A stretch of DNA of 64,000 nucleotides from NCBI RefSeq assembly GCF_000934765.1, contig NZ_JYNN01000003.1, forward strand, positions 99,709 through 163,708, in the 5' to 3' direction. The notes below the pieces were generated by a model. That model saw only the letters and a program-made list of their open reading frames with translations, had not been told where the DNA came from and did not search any database. Made by a program: the position numbers and the translations under genes. Origin of the DNA: Thiomicrospira microaerophila (GTDB taxonomy: Bacteria > Pseudomonadota > Gammaproteobacteria > Thiomicrospirales > Thiomicrospiraceae). Shown piece after piece: positions 1-10,444 of the stretch (position 1 is its first letter; each line of letters starts with the position of its first letter).

Positions 1-104
1 TAGAAGCCTGCTGGACTAAACGGTCGAAGCGAAAAATGGCCAAGTCCAGCTTTTTTTGCAGCCCATTGACTTTAGCCCGACAAGCCTCCAGGGTTAAGCG
101 CTAC
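1..104. other. Left-edge stretch, not assigned
   Basis: This stretch lies downstream of folA. On the minus strand one frame stays open from about 98 to the window edge, reading residues such as LEACRAKVNGLQKKLDLAIF. It follows an in-frame stop, and I see no convincing start codon with a ribosome binding site. It could be the beginning of a gene that continues to the left of the window, or chance. No function is proposed. Confidence 0.25.
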
Positions 105-620
105 TCAAATGAGTGCTTTAGGACGTTGATACTCAACAAAATCAAATGCATATCGATGGCGCTCATCCGCCGCATGGTGTTGACGTGATATTTCCAACCA
201 GGCCTGGTTGTCAATGGGCGGAAAAAACGCATCGCCTTCTGGCGCGGCATTAACTTCAGTAATCAATAGGCGATCAACTTGGTTAATCCATTGGGCATAA
301 ATCTGTGCGCCGCCCATAATCACGACTTCAGGATAATCACTGACGGAAGCTATCGCCTCTTCGACTGATTTAAAGACACCCACCCCTTCGTGCTTAAAAT
401 CTGGGTTGCGGCTAATTACAAGATTTGGGCGATTTGGTAAGGGGCGCGAACCAATCGACTCAAACGTCTTGCGCCCCATAATGACCGGTTTATTGAGTGT
501 CTGGGCTTTAAAATACTTTAAATCATCAGGCAAATGCCAAGGCATTTGATTGTCTTTACCAATCATTCGGTTTTTCGCGATTGCGACAATCATCATCAGC
601 GTTGGTTTATTGACACTCAT
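105..620 (-). CDS. folA: Dihydrofolate reductase
   Basis: It reduces dihydrofolate to tetrahydrofolate with NADPH in the cytoplasm, recycling the dihydrofolate made by the thymidylate synthase next door. The protein has 171 residues, slightly longer than the common 160. The family signature is clear: MPWHLPDDL with the catalytic acid at D33, then the NADPH-binding GRKTFESIG and, near the middle, [10 protein letters not shown]. Its ATG overlaps the thyA stop in an ATGA arrangement, so the two are translationally coupled. An internal Met at residue 9 or 10 would give a more typical length but lacks the coupled position. A copy of the CCAGGCCTGG palindrome lies in the gene and encodes NQAWL. Confidence 0.96.
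   Translation of the reverse strand: MSVNKPTLMMIVAIAKNRMIGKDNQMPWHLPDDLKYFKAQTLNKPVIMGRKTFESIGSRPLPNRPNLVISRNPDFKHEGVGVFKSVEEAIASVSDYPEVVIMGGAQIYAQWINQVDRLLITEVNAAPEGDAFFPPIDNQAWLEISRQHHAADERHRYAFDFVEYQRPKALI
195..210. repeat. CCAGGCCTGG palindrome (copy 1, in folA)
   Basis: A 16-bp perfect palindrome, CAACCAGGCCTGGTTG, lies inside folA. In the folA frame it encodes Asn-Gln-Ala-Trp-Leu. Confidence 0.9.
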
Positions 621-1450
621 ACCGATACCTGCGCTTTAATATGGGGATGCGATTGATAGTTGAGTATTTCAAAATCTTCAAATTGATAGTCAAAAATGGA
701 GTCAGGCTGGCGCTTAATCACCAACTGAGGTAAGGCGAAAGGTTCACGACTGAGTTGCAATTTGGCTTGTTCAATCGTGTTGTTATAAAGATGAACGTCG
801 CCGCCCGTCCAAATAAACTCACCCACTTGATAACCCGTTTGCTGTGCAATCATGTGAACGAGCAACGCATAACTGGCGATGTTAAACGGCACACCCAAAA
901 AGGTGTCGGCTGAACGCTGGTAAAGCTGGCAGGACAAGCGGTTATTGGCAACATAAAACTGAAAAAATGCGTGGCAGGTTGCCAGCGCCATTTTGCCATT
1001 TTCAACATTGGCTTGCGGGCTGATACGCTCGTCTGGTAAGTCCGCTGGATTCCAAGCGCTGACAATCATACGGCGGCTGTTCGGGTTGGTTTTAAGGCTA
1101 TCAATCACCTGCTGAATCTGGTTAATGACTTCCCCATTTGGACTCTGCCAAGCGACCCACTGCTTACCATATAAAGGGCCTAAGTCACCGGATTTGGTTG
1201 CCCATTCATCCCAAATACGCACTTGATGGTCTTTAAGGTACTGGATATTGGTGTCACCGGATAAAAACCAAAGCAGCTCATGAATAATTGAGCGCAGATG
1301 GAGTTTTTTTGTCGTCACCAAGGGAAACCCCTGCTGCAAATCAAAGCGCATTTGATAACCAAAAACCGACAGCGTGCCCGTACCGGTTCGATCCCCCTTT
1401 TGCACCCCATTATCCAAAATATGCTGCAACAAGTCTAAATACTGTTTCAT
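617..1450 (-). CDS. thyA: Thymidylate synthase
   Basis: It methylates dUMP to dTMP using methylene-tetrahydrofolate and releases dihydrofolate for FolA. The protein has 277 residues; E. coli ThyA has 264. The extra length fits an insertion just before the active site, at residues about 137-153. The catalytic cysteine is C159 in [14 protein letters not shown], where many homologues have Ala-Pro-Cys-His. Downstream come the dUMP-binding [20 protein letters not shown] and the C-terminal [11 protein letters not shown]. The gene sits between lgt and folA, with 1-nt contact to lgt and 4-nt overlap with folA, the common lgt-thyA-folA operon order. Confidence 0.97.
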   Translation of the reverse strand: MKQYLDLLQHILDNGVQKGDRTGTGTLSVFGYQMRFDLQQGFPLVTTKKLHLRSIIHELLWFLSGDTNIQYLKDHQVRIWDEWATKSGDLGPLYGKQWVAWQSPNGEVINQIQQVIDSLKTNPNSRRMIVSAWNPADLPDERISPQANVENGKMALATCHAFFQFYVANNRLSCQLYQRSADTFLGVPFNIASYALLVHMIAQQTGYQVGEFIWTGGDVHLYNNTIEQAKLQLSREPFALPQLVIKRQPDSIFDYQFEDFEILNYQSHPHIKAQVSV

Positions 1451-2259
1451 TATTTTGCCTCCTTACTAACCAGGCCTGGTTGCTTGTAAGCCCAAACCAT
1501 CAACCCTAGCCCAATCAATATCATAGGTAAGGACAACACCATCCCCATGGTTAGCCAATCACCCGCCAGATAACCTAGATGCGCATCCGGGGCACGGAAA
1601 AACTCGGCCACTATACGGAACACACCATAAGCCGCTAAAAACAACCCCGCGACCGAACCACTTGGACGCGGTTTAGATGAATACCACCAGAGCAAAACAA
1701 ACAAGACCAAGCCCTCTAACAGTGCTTGAAGCAACTGGGTAGGATATTTTTGTATCATCTCGCCGATAACAGGGTCATACACCCACATTCCCCATGACGA
1801 ATCGGTTATTTTGCCCCACAGCTCGCCATTAATAAAGTTACCAATACGCCCCGCAAACAAACCAATTGTTACCAAAGGGGCGACAAAATCGGCAACACTA
1901 AACAAGCTCAAACCCACCTTGCGCGCAAACAAAAACATGCCTAAGGTTACACCTAACAACCCACCATGGAATGACATGCCACCCTGCCACACCATCACCA
2001 GTGATAAAGGATTAGCAACAAACCCAGAAAAATCATAGAACAACACATAGCCCATGCGACCGCCCAGCACTACGCCTAGCGCACAATAAAACAATAAGTC
2101 GCCAACCTTATCTTTATCCCAAACAGACGAAGACTGAGCGCGATATAAACCTAAAAGCCAGGCCGCACCGAAACCAATCACATACATCAGGCCATACCAA
2201 TGAATAGCAAGAGCGCCTAATGAAAGTGCAACAGGGTTTATTTCAGGGTAACTCCACAT
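1450..2259 (-). CDS. lgt: Prolipoprotein diacylglyceryl transferase
   Basis: This inner-membrane enzyme transfers diacylglycerol from phosphatidylglycerol to the lipobox cysteine of prelipoproteins, the first step of lipoprotein maturation. The 269-residue product has about seven hydrophobic segments. It carries the Lgt signature [13 protein letters not shown] and the conserved [11 protein letters not shown] segment with its catalytic-region histidine. It is the first gene of lgt-thyA-folA and is separated from the upstream tRNA by a terminator, so it probably has its own promoter. A palindrome copy lies near its 3' end and encodes Gln-Pro-Gly-Leu-Val. Confidence 0.96.
   Translation of the reverse strand: MWSYPEINPVALSLGALAIHWYGLMYVIGFGAAWLLGLYRAQSSSVWDKDKVGDLLFYCALGVVLGGRMGYVLFYDFSGFVANPLSLVMVWQGGMSFHGGLLGVTLGMFLFARKVGLSLFSVADFVAPLVTIGLFAGRIGNFINGELWGKITDSSWGMWVYDPVIGEMIQKYPTQLLQALLEGLVLFVLLWWYSSKPRPSGSVAGLFLAAYGVFRIVAEFFRAPDAHLGYLAGDWLTMGMVLSLPMILIGLGLMVWAYKQPGLVSKEAK
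1468..1481. repeat. CCAGGCCTGG palindrome (copy 2, in lgt)
   Basis: The 14-bp perfect palindrome AACCAGGCCTGGTT lies in the last codons of lgt. It is read in a different frame from most copies (Pro-Gly-Leu-Val). Confidence 0.9.
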
Positions 2260-2302
2260 CTAAAACCAAGCCTTTTTAATATCTAATTAAAATTTTAGAA
2301 AT

Positions 2303-2351
2303 AAAAAAGCCTGAGTATTCTTCTAGCAATGCTATTGAATTCTCAGGCTTT
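2303..2351 (-). terminator. Rho-independent terminator after tRNA-Met
   Basis: The 10-bp arms AAAGCCTGAG and CTCAGGCTTT (2306-2315 and 2342-2351) flank a 26-nt spacer. In the minus direction they are followed by a run of Ts, which ends transcription of the tRNA before lgt. Confidence 0.75.
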
Positions 2352-2356
2352 AATAT

Positions 2357-2433
<77 letters not shown>

Positions 2434-2489
2434 TTATCTGATGTGCGTATTATACTCAGGGAGAGTATTAACGCAAGCCTTTTTTCAAT

Positions 2490-2828
2490 TTAATTTTGAG
2501 CCTTCATTTTTTCATGACGATCAAGGTACATTTTGAGGTTATAGCGATAGATAAAACCTGGAAATGCAAAAATCATAAACAAGAACAGGTTAACAACATA
2601 AAACTCCCATTCTTGCGGTGCTATATTGCCCATGGCGGTTTTTTCGAGCAGGAAGGCTAACCCCCCCATTACTAAAAAATAAAGAAACCATTCGATCACG
2701 CCCACCACAAACGTTTTTTGCTTGTGAAGCGGGACAAAAATAAACAAACGATTGCCAAATATCCATGGAATGTTAGCTAACACGATGGCTGTAAACAACA
2801 AAACCCAAACAGCTTGATCTAAAGTCAT
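2490..2828 (-). CDS. Small membrane protein next to complex I (DUF2818-like)
   Basis: The protein has 112 residues and three hydrophobic segments, near residues 6-26, 43-63 and 75-97, with a charged C-terminal tail ending in KMYLDRHEKMKAQN. Its size, topology and place directly downstream of nuoN match the uncharacterised DUF2818 proteins that close nuo operons in several proteobacteria. No catalytic motif is visible. A hairpin with a T run separates it from nuoN, so its transcription may depend on readthrough or on its own promoter. A link to complex I assembly is inferred from position only. Confidence 0.7.
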   Translation of the reverse strand: MTLDQAVWVLLFTAIVLANIPWIFGNRLFIFVPLHKQKTFVVGVIEWFLYFLVMGGLAFLLEKTAMGNIAPQEWEFYVVNLFLFMIFAFPGFIYRYNLKMYLDRHEKMKAQN

Positions 2829-2844
2829 AAAATTCTCTACCTGA

Positions 2845-2872
2845 TTAAAAAGGCGCCTTGAGAGCGCCTTTA
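2845..2872 (-). terminator. Hairpin terminator between nuoN and the DUF2818-like gene
   Basis: The 8-bp arms AAAGGCGC and GCGCCTTT (2849-2856 and 2864-2871) have a 7-nt loop and are followed in the minus direction by Ts. This is the probable end of the main nuo transcript, or a partial attenuator. Confidence 0.65.
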
Positions 2873-2897
2873 TTATTTATTAATACAAACCTGCGAA

Positions 2898-4340
2898 TTA
2901 CATTAGCAAGCTGTTATAGGCTACGGCCATGAGCCAAGCTGGCATAATACCCAATACCAACAAGGATAAAGAATATACCGACACCCCTACAGACAGCTCA
3001 CGCGTTGAAGCTGGAAGCGGTGTATCTTGCTCTGGTGCATCAAAATACATTACTTTAATAACACGTAAATAATAGAAAGCACCTGCAATAGCCGTCACAA
3101 CGCCTATGATCGCTAACCACGTAAAGCCAGCCGCAATCACTTCTTCCAGAACAACAAGTTTTGCGTAGAAGCCAATAAATGGCGGCACACCTGCCATCGA
3201 AAACATAATAATTAACATCATAGCGGCTAACCATGGATTGCGCTTGTTTAAACCGGCAAAATCCTTAATTTGGTCAAACTCCATCCCTTTACGGCCTAGC
3301 GCCAAGATCATACCAAAAGCCGCCACACTGGTGATTGCATAAACAAGCACATAGAACATCGCGGCAGAATAACCTTCAGGTGTAGCGGCGATAAAACCAA
3401 GTAGCAAGAAACCGATATGCGCGATACCTGAGTAGGCTAATAGGCGTTTAAAGTTGGTTTGCGCTAGGGCTATCACCGTACCGATAACCATAGATAAAAT
3501 AGCCATGATAATCAGCAACTGCTGCCAGTCTACAACCAGGCCTGGCATACCATCTACTAGTAAACGGTACACAATCGCAAACGCCGCAATTTTAGGTGCC
3601 GCAGCAATAAACAGGGTAACCGCTGTCGGCGCACCATCATAGACATCAGGCACCCACATATGGAATGGAACCGCACCCAGTTTAAACCCTAGCCCTATCA
3701 CAATAAACACCACACCAAAAGCGAGAACCGTAGAGTTGGCTTTACCTGCTTCAATCACCGCTTTCACTTCAGGGATCGTTAATGTGCCTGTCGCACCATA
3801 AATCATTGACAACCCATAGAGTAACAAGCCAGTTGCCAAGGCGCCTAACACAAAGTATTTCATGGCGGCTTCTGTGGCTTTAGCAGAATCACGCTGCATG
3901 GCAATCATGGCATACATGGCTAATGACATGATTTCTAAACCGACAAACAAGGTGATGAAATTATAGGCCGAAACCATCACGAACATACCCAGAATCGCAA
4001 ACAGGCCTAGCGTAAAAAACTCACCTTTGTAAAAATCATGGTTTTGCAAATACTCTTTAGAGAACAAAAACACACCAATAGAAACCAAGATAATAAACAG
4101 TTTCAACACATCCGCAAAGGCATCACGCACAAAGCTTTCGTTAAAGGTGACAGCCGTTTCAGAGGTAAAACTAAACAGTATCAACAATCCCACTATAACC
4201 AAAGAAGCTTGGGTTGCATAATAAGTCGCGTACTTGTAACGCTCTGACCAAAAGGTATCTGCAATTAAGATAAATGAGGCCAAAGCTAACAGCACCATTT
4301 CTGGCACTGCGGGGGTAAAATCTGGAATAACAAAATTCAT
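2898..4340 (-). CDS. nuoN: NADH-quinone oxidoreductase subunit N
   Basis: One of three antiporter-like proton-pumping subunits in the membrane arm of complex I. The protein has 480 residues and about 14 membrane segments. The conserved intramembrane glutamate lies in GLEIMSLAMYAM. The lysine segment GLGFKLGAVPFHMWVPDVY is followed by GAPTAVTLFIAAAPK, both hallmarks of NuoN. It is the last nuo gene, 20 bp after nuoM. A palindrome copy in the gene encodes Pro-Gly-Leu-Val. Confidence 0.96.
   Translation of the reverse strand: MNFVIPDFTPAVPEMVLLALASFILIADTFWSERYKYATYYATQASLVIVGLLILFSFTSETAVTFNESFVRDAFADVLKLFIILVSIGVFLFSKEYLQNHDFYKGEFFTLGLFAILGMFVMVSAYNFITLFVGLEIMSLAMYAMIAMQRDSAKATEAAMKYFVLGALATGLLLYGLSMIYGATGTLTIPEVKAVIEAGKANSTVLAFGVVFIVIGLGFKLGAVPFHMWVPDVYDGAPTAVTLFIAAAPKIAAFAIVYRLLVDGMPGLVVDWQQLLIIMAILSMVIGTVIALAQTNFKRLLAYSGIAHIGFLLLGFIAATPEGYSAAMFYVLVYAITSVAAFGMILALGRKGMEFDQIKDFAGLNKRNPWLAAMMLIIMFSMAGVPPFIGFYAKLVVLEEVIAAGFTWLAIIGVVTAIAGAFYYLRVIKVMYFDAPEQDTPLPASTRELSVGVSVYSLSLLVLGIMPAWLMAVAYNSLLM
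3536..3545. repeat. CCAGGCCTGG palindrome (copy 3, in nuoN)
   Basis: The 10-bp core palindrome lies inside nuoN, flanked by AA on the left but CA on the right. Confidence 0.85.
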
Positions 4341-4360
4341 AGTTTTAACTCACCTTATCT

Positions 4361-5878
4361 TTAATACAGTTTTGATGTGGTTGCTTGAATTAACAAGTTA
4401 TCGACAGAAGCATGCATCACTTCTAACAATGGATTTGGCCATACACCCAAAAGCACAATAGCGAAGGCTAAAATCGACATAATAATAAACTCTCGACGAT
4501 TTAAATCCTGAAGCTTCGCTACATTTTCATTAGCAACCTCACCGAAAAATACGCGTTTAATCATCCATAAGGTATAAGCTGCACCCACGATCAGCGTTGT
4601 AGCGGCTAGCACCCCCCACCAAACATTGGCTTTAAAGGCACTCAAGATGACCATAAACTCACCGACAAATCCAGAAGTACCTGGTAAACCTGCATTGGCC
4701 ATCGCAAAGAGTACCGCAAAGAAAGTAAACCACGGCATGGTATTCACCACACCACCGTAAGCACCTATTTCTCGCGTATGCATACGATCATATAAGACAC
4801 CAATCGCGAGGAACATGGCGCCAGAGATGAAGCCGTGAGAAATCATCTGTACCATCGCACCTTCCATGCCGAGTGCGGCCCCTTCAACAGAACCTGTATT
4901 ACGTACAATGGCATAAACCACGAACATACCGAGTGTAACAAAGCCCATATGTGCAATTGAAGAATACGCGACCAGCTTTTTCATATCAGACTGTATCAAT
5001 GCGATAAACCCAATGTATACAATAGCAATCAATGAGAGTGCAATGACCAATAAGTCCAAGGTCATCGCCGCATCAGGCGTAATAGGCAGACTAAACCGTA
5101 CAAAGCCATAGCCACCCATTTTAAGCATGATCGCTGCTAACACTACAGAACCAGCTGTCGGCGCTTCAACGTGCGCATCAGGTAACCAAGTGTGGACGGG
5201 GAACATAGGAATCTTTACCGCAAATGCAATCAAGAAAGCCAAGAATATCAATATCTGCGCTGTCATGCCAATCGGCATGGCATGAAAGTCCAGAATGGAA
5301 AAACTACCGCTCTGAAAATACATGTATAAGAACGCCACCAACATGAATACCGAGCCAAGGAAAGTGTAAAGAAAAAACTTCATGGTGGCATAAACGCGAC
5401 GTGGCCCACCCCAGATACCGATAACGATAAACATTGGAATAAGCAACGCTTCCCAGAATACATAGAATAGAATCGAGTCTAGTGCCGCAAACACACCGAT
5501 CATTAGGCCTTGCATAATCATGAAGGCCCCCATGTACTGCTCTACACGTACCTTAATAACCGACCAAGCAGACGCAATAACCAAAATTTGAGTAAAAGTG
5601 GTCAATAAAATCAGTGGCATTGATAAGCCATCAACCCCCAAAAAATATTCTATATTGTATTGCGGAATCCAGCTCAAACGCTCAACAAACTGCATCGCTG
5701 AGGTTGTCGTATCAAACGCAAAATAGAGTGGTAACGACAAGATGAAGGTCAATATTGCACCGCCAAGTGAAAACCACTTAGCAAACGCAGGGCTATTACG
5801 CCCGGCAAACAGCACAATAAAACCAACGATAATCGGTAACCAAATAAGTGTACTAAGTATTGGATAGCCTAAAGACAT
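4361..5878 (-). CDS. nuoM: NADH-quinone oxidoreductase subunit M
   Basis: Membrane-arm proton-pumping subunit of complex I, 505 residues with about 14 membrane segments. The conserved glutamate is in FYVFWEALLIPMFIVIG. The pumping-channel lysine is in FAVKIPMFPVHTWLPDAHVE, followed by APTAGSVVLAAIMLKMGGYG. Length and motifs match proteobacterial NuoM throughout. It lies between nuoL and nuoN in the standard order, 33 bp after nuoL. Confidence 0.97.
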   Translation of the reverse strand: MSLGYPILSTLIWLPIIVGFIVLFAGRNSPAFAKWFSLGGAILTFILSLPLYFAFDTTTSAMQFVERLSWIPQYNIEYFLGVDGLSMPLILLTTFTQILVIASAWSVIKVRVEQYMGAFMIMQGLMIGVFAALDSILFYVFWEALLIPMFIVIGIWGGPRRVYATMKFFLYTFLGSVFMLVAFLYMYFQSGSFSILDFHAMPIGMTAQILIFLAFLIAFAVKIPMFPVHTWLPDAHVEAPTAGSVVLAAIMLKMGGYGFVRFSLPITPDAAMTLDLLVIALSLIAIVYIGFIALIQSDMKKLVAYSSIAHMGFVTLGMFVVYAIVRNTGSVEGAALGMEGAMVQMISHGFISGAMFLAIGVLYDRMHTREIGAYGGVVNTMPWFTFFAVLFAMANAGLPGTSGFVGEFMVILSAFKANVWWGVLAATTLIVGAAYTLWMIKRVFFGEVANENVAKLQDLNRREFIIMSILAFAIVLLGVWPNPLLEVMHASVDNLLIQATTSKLY

Positions 5879-5911
5879 GTAATCGTTTTCCTTTTTCTTA
5901 TTATGCTTTAA

Positions 5912-7891
5912 TTACCAAAGTGCCCAGATTAATAGACCCAACAGCCCAAAAATCATCACAAAGGCATAGTGATACATATAGCCTGTTTGAGACTCACGCA
6001 TCATCTTAGCCAGACCCGATACCTTGTTAACGGTTCCGTTAACTAAACCCGTGTCAATGATACGCATATCCACCGACTTCCAGAAGAAGTGGCCTAGGCG
6101 CTTAGACCCGTTTACAAAGACGATTTCATTTAAGCGATCAAAACCATAGGCATGTTGCAACACATAATTACCACGCGTACATTTACTATTAATCCATGCT
6201 GGAATATCAGGACGCTTCATGTAGAAGAACCATGCCAAGGCTACACCTGCAAAGGCTAACCAGACTGGAAGGGACATAAAACCATGCAAAATAAAACCAA
6301 CCACGCCATCATAGTACTTATCATAAACACTCGCCAAGACATCTTGGGCAGGAAGTACATAAATCGCATCGGCAAAGTAGCTTCCTGAAAGAATCGGCTG
6401 AATCATAAACAAGCCTAACAGAACGGAGGGTATAGCAAGCAAAATCAACGGCACCGTGACTACTTTTGGTGACTCATGAATTTTATGCGACTTCACATAA
6501 TCACTTTCATTACCATGGAACACCAAGAAGAACATGCGGAAGCTGTAGAAAGCCGTCACAAACACACCCATCAATAAGAGTGCATAAGCAAAACTGGAAC
6601 CGGCTATTTCACTTTCCCCTACCGCTAGCAGTATAGAATCTTTTGAGAAGAATCCAGCGAAGCCTGGGAAGCCTATCAATGCCAGCGAACCCAACAACAT
6701 CGCCCAATAGGTAATCGGCATATGCTTCTTCAAGCCACCCATTTGACGAATATCTTGAATATGGTGCATTGCAATAATCACTGAGCCAGCCGCCAAGAAC
6801 AATAACGCTTTAAAGAAAGCATGCGTTAATACGTGGAACATACTGGCCGCATAGGCCGATGCACCTAGTGCAGCGGTCATGTAACCCAACTGAGAGAGTG
6901 TTGAATAGGCTACAACCCGTTTAATATCATTCTGAATAATACCCAGCAAGCCCATCATGAATGCGGTGAGCGCACCCACAACAAGGATGAATTGAAGTGC
7001 CGCCTCAGACATTTCATAGGCTGGCGACAAACGTGCAACCATGAAGATACCGGCGGTTACCATGGTTGCCGCGTGAATTAATGCTGAAATCGGTGTCGGG
7101 CCTTCCATAGACTCAGGAAGCCACACATGCAGTGGCATCTGTGCCGACTTACCCATCGCACCAATAAATAGCAAGATCACCATAACCGTAATCACAGACC
7201 ATTCAACACCTGGAATGAAGGTCATCATGGTATGTTCATGCTCTGACAGTTTATCAAAGAATTCTTGATAATCCATGGTGCCAAAATAAACAAACACCAT
7301 CGCAATACCCAAGATGAAACCAAAGTCACCGACACGGTTAACTAGGAACGCTTTGAGGTTAGCAACCACGGCTGATTCACGCTTCATATAGAAACCAATC
7401 AACAAATAAGATACTAAGCCTACCGCTTCCCAACCGAAGAATAACTGTAAGAAGTTATTTGCCATCACCAACGATAACATGGAGAAGGTAAACAGAGATA
7501 AATAACTAAAGAAACGCTGATAATAAGGATTGTCATGATCATAGTCTTCATCATGATCCATGTAACCAATGGTATAAATATGCACCATCAAGGATACAAA
7601 GGTGACAACTAGCATCATGGTAGCGGATAAACTATCTATCAGAAACCCTATTTCAAAACGAATTCCATCACTGACCATCCAAGTGTAGAGTGCCGCATTA
7701 TAAGTCTCTGCGCCATTAAATATATAATGATAGAACACATAGATAGACAGAACTGTGGACACAGCCACACTACCAATAGTAACGCTGTGAGCGCCCTTAC
7801 GACCAATTTGACGGCCAAATAGACCCGCGGCGATAGCGCCAAATAAAGGGGCTAACATAATAATGGTTAAAATTAAGTGCAAATTACTCAT
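5912..7891 (-). CDS. nuoL: NADH-quinone oxidoreductase subunit L
   Basis: The distal proton-pumping subunit of complex I, which carries the long lateral helix that braces the membrane arm. The protein has 659 residues. The conserved glutamate is in FGWEAVGLVSYLLIGF, and the lysine is in GAMGKSAQMPLHVWLPESME, followed by GPTPISALIHAATMVTAG. The last third is the less conserved region expected for the lateral helix. It follows nuoK by 6 bp and is fully intact. Confidence 0.97.
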   Translation of the reverse strand: MSNLHLILTIIMLAPLFGAIAAGLFGRQIGRKGAHSVTIGSVAVSTVLSIYVFYHYIFNGAETYNAALYTWMVSDGIRFEIGFLIDSLSATMMLVVTFVSLMVHIYTIGYMDHDEDYDHDNPYYQRFFSYLSLFTFSMLSLVMANNFLQLFFGWEAVGLVSYLLIGFYMKRESAVVANLKAFLVNRVGDFGFILGIAMVFVYFGTMDYQEFFDKLSEHEHTMMTFIPGVEWSVITVMVILLFIGAMGKSAQMPLHVWLPESMEGPTPISALIHAATMVTAGIFMVARLSPAYEMSEAALQFILVVGALTAFMMGLLGIIQNDIKRVVAYSTLSQLGYMTAALGASAYAASMFHVLTHAFFKALLFLAAGSVIIAMHHIQDIRQMGGLKKHMPITYWAMLLGSLALIGFPGFAGFFSKDSILLAVGESEIAGSSFAYALLLMGVFVTAFYSFRMFFLVFHGNESDYVKSHKIHESPKVVTVPLILLAIPSVLLGLFMIQPILSGSYFADAIYVLPAQDVLASVYDKYYDGVVGFILHGFMSLPVWLAFAGVALAWFFYMKRPDIPAWINSKCTRGNYVLQHAYGFDRLNEIVFVNGSKRLGHFFWKSVDMRIIDTGLVNGTVNKVSGLAKMMRESQTGYMYHYAFVMIFGLLGLLIWALW

Positions 7892-7897
7892 TCGTCT

Positions 7898-8203
7898 CTA
7901 CCCCTTCAATGAACCAAGATCATCAACATTGATGCTCTTACGATTTCGGAATACAAGAACAATAATGGCTAAGCCAATTGCTGCTTCGGCCGCTGCAACA
8001 GTCAATATAAAGAAAACAAATATTTGACCCGAAATATCATTCAAAAAGTAAGAGAAAGCCACTAGATTGGTATTCACTGCTAACAACATCAACTCTATCG
8101 ACATCAACAGAATAATCACATTTTTCCTGTTTAGAAAAATGCCCGCCATACTCAGAGTGAAGAGTATCGCACTAAAAATTAAATAATCTGACAGTGCTAC
8201 CAT
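7898..8203 (-). CDS. nuoK: NADH-quinone oxidoreductase subunit K
   Basis: A small three-helix membrane subunit of complex I, 101 residues, the usual length. Conserved glutamates in the second and third helices sit in [12 protein letters not shown] and [14 protein letters not shown] and form part of the proton path near the quinone site. Its start touches the nuoJ stop (1-nt overlap), a sign of translational coupling. Confidence 0.97.
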   Translation of the reverse strand: MVALSDYLIFSAILFTLSMAGIFLNRKNVIILLMSIELMLLAVNTNLVAFSYFLNDISGQIFVFFILTVAAAEAAIGLAIIVLVFRNRKSINVDDLGSLKG

Positions 8204-8844
8204 TACTCATCCTCCTCTTTTTTATTTTCTACAGGCTTTTCTTTTACAGGCTGCATTTTGATCATTTCAAAACGATCACGCGCTTGTGTTTTAACCTGCT
8301 TATCAATATTTTGATACTTCACTTCATGAGGTGGGCGACGACGAATAGTCAATGCAATCGCTGCAACAATACCGACAAGTAAAAGCACCGCCGCAAGAAT
8401 AAAGGCATAAACATGTACGGTATAAAGTGCTAAACCGATCATGGTAGTATTGCTATGGTTGGCATCAAATCTAACAGGCTCACCGGTTACATCCATCCCA
8501 AAGTTATTCGGGCCCAACACCATATACATCAAAGCAAAAATACCCAATGCAGCCAATACACCTATGGGCAAGTAACGTATAAACCCTTCCTTCAGTTTGA
8601 CAAGATTAATATCTAGCATCATCACAACAAACAAAAAGAGCACCATTACCGCACCGGCATAAACAAGTATCAAAACGATACCTAAAAATTCGGCCTGCGC
8701 TGTAATCCAAACACCTGCTGTCGCAATAAAAGCCAAAACAAGCCAAAGTGCCGCTTTGACAGGGTTATTAACTGAAATCATCATCAACGACGATATAACT
8801 GCAATCGCGGCTAATATATAAAAAATAAGTTGTTCAAAAGTCAT
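8203..8844 (-). CDS. nuoJ: NADH-quinone oxidoreductase subunit J
   Basis: Membrane subunit of complex I, 213 residues with five predicted helices. The conserved third-helix segment reads [19 protein letters not shown]. The C-terminal about 45 residues are charged and end in a run of Lys and Glu, which would lie in the cytoplasm. It lies between nuoI and nuoK in the standard order. Confidence 0.96.
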   Translation of the reverse strand: MTFEQLIFYILAAIAVISSLMMISVNNPVKAALWLVLAFIATAGVWITAQAEFLGIVLILVYAGAVMVLFLFVVMMLDINLVKLKEGFIRYLPIGVLAALGIFALMYMVLGPNNFGMDVTGEPVRFDANHSNTTMIGLALYTVHVYAFILAAVLLLVGIVAAIALTIRRRPPHEVKYQNIDKQVKTQARDRFEMIKMQPVKEKPVENKKEEDE

Positions 8845-8866
8845 AAAACTCGATTCCTAGGTAAGA

Positions 8867-9358
8867 TTAGCGATATTTAGCATCAGCCGCACGATCAGCC
8901 GCAATCTGCGCTTCATGCTTATCACCAAAGGCCAATAATTTATCCTTGGTCATAATGTTTTCACCGCGCTGATGAAACTCATATTCAAACACACGCGTTT
9001 CTACCACCGCATCAACTGGACAGGCTTCTTCACAAAAGCCACAATATATACATTTAAACATATCGATGTCGTAACGCGTTGTACGACGTGAGCCATCTTC
9101 GCGCTCCTCCGCCTCAATGGTAATGGCATTGGCTGGACACACGGCTTCGCACAACTTACATGCAATGCAGCGCTCCTCACCATTGGCATATCTACGTAAT
9201 GCGTGATGACCACGAAACCGGGGGGACAAGGGCGTCTTTTCCTCAGGGTAACGCACAGTAATTTTCTTTTTAAAGAAATATTTACCGGTAACAGCTAAAC
9301 CCTTGAAGAGTTCAATAAGACCAAAGGTCTTTACTTGATGTTTAATAAATCCAATCAT
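8867..9358 (-). CDS. nuoI: NADH-quinone oxidoreductase subunit I (two 4Fe-4S clusters)
   Basis: Ferredoxin-like subunit that carries electrons toward cluster N2 in the peripheral arm of complex I. The 163-residue protein has two complete CxxCxxCxxxCP motifs, [16 protein letters not shown] and [16 protein letters not shown], which bind clusters N6a and N6b. An N-terminal amphipathic stretch precedes the [17 protein letters not shown] segment. It lies 12 bp after nuoH. Confidence 0.97.
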   Translation of the reverse strand: MIGFIKHQVKTFGLIELFKGLAVTGKYFFKKKITVRYPEEKTPLSPRFRGHHALRRYANGEERCIACKLCEAVCPANAITIEAEEREDGSRRTTRYDIDMFKCIYCGFCEEACPVDAVVETRVFEYEFHQRGENIMTKDKLLAFGDKHEAQIAADRAADAKYR

Positions 9359-9370
9359 GTCAACCTCTTA

Positions 9371-10432
9371 TCAATTAAACCAAGGGCCAATGCTAAAGTA
9401 GTGCATCACACCGACAACAAACACCCAAACAATCGTTAAGGGGATAAGGACCTTCCAACCCAAGCGCATTAACTGATCGTAACGATAACGCGGGAAAGTT
9501 GCTCTAAACCAAAGGAACAAGAACAATAAGAAAGCGACCTTCAAAAATAACCAGATAAACCCAGGAATCCAAGCGGTTAAGGGGTCTAAGACAGGAATGT
9601 TCTCAAATGGTGAATACCACCCGCCTAGAAACATAATAGCCGTCATAAAGGAGATAAGAACCATCATCGCATACTCAGCCAGCATAAACACACCAAAGCC
9701 CATCGAAGAGTACTCTACATGGAAACCTGCGACAATCTCAGCTTCACCCTCAACAACGTCGAAGGGGGTTCTATTCGTTTCTGCTAGACCTGAAATAAAG
9801 TAAACAGCGAGCATCGGTAATAAAGGGATCCAATACCAATTCCAAAAGCCACCCTGCTGACCATGTACAATTTCAGTCAGATTCATACTGCCGGCCACCA
9901 TTAAAACAGTCACCAATGCAAAGCCCATTGCTATTTCATACGACACTTTTTGCGCCGAAGCCCGTAACGCGCCGAGAAAAGCATATTTAGAGTTGGAGGC
10001 CCAACCAGCAATAATAACGCCGTAGACCACTATGGAAGAGACAGCAAGTACATACATAACACCGACATTAATGTCAGAAACCACCGCACCTTCACCAAAG
10101 GGAATAACAGCCCAGGCTGCAACAACAGGCGCAAGCGCCAAAACAGGCGCGATGATAAATAGGTATAAGTTAGATTGCTGCGGACGAACAAACTCTTTCA
10201 TAATGAGCTTAAGCGCATCTGCAAAAGGTTGCAAAATACCATTAGGACCTACTCGATTGGGCCCCATTCGCACTTGCATAAAACCGATGACTTTACGTTC
10301 TGCAAGTGTCAGAAAGGCAACCGCAATCATAATCGGCAATACGACAATCACAACCTGCAACACTAACGTCATTAAAATAGCCAACCAATCCCATAAGAAA
10401 ATGCTTAGCCAACCTTGTAAAGCATTAAACAT
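9371..10432 (-). CDS. nuoH: NADH-quinone oxidoreductase subunit H
   Basis: Membrane subunit that forms most of the quinone-binding cavity of complex I, 353 residues with about eight helices. The signatures are [19 protein letters not shown] near residue 60 and the acidic cytoplasmic loop [20 protein letters not shown]. The next residues, [10 protein letters not shown], are also family-typical. It lies 12 bp after nuoG and is intact. Confidence 0.97.
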   Translation of the reverse strand: MFNALQGWLSIFLWDWLAILMTLVLQVVIVVLPIMIAVAFLTLAERKVIGFMQVRMGPNRVGPNGILQPFADALKLIMKEFVRPQQSNLYLFIIAPVLALAPVVAAWAVIPFGEGAVVSDINVGVMYVLAVSSIVVYGVIIAGWASNSKYAFLGALRASAQKVSYEIAMGFALVTVLMVAGSMNLTEIVHGQQGGFWNWYWIPLLPMLAVYFISGLAETNRTPFDVVEGEAEIVAGFHVEYSSMGFGVFMLAEYAMMVLISFMTAIMFLGGWYSPFENIPVLDPLTAWIPGFIWLFLKVAFLLFLFLWFRATFPRYRYDQLMRLGWKVLIPLTIVWVFVVGVMHYFSIGPWFN

Positions 10433-10444
10433 ACTGATTTCCTT

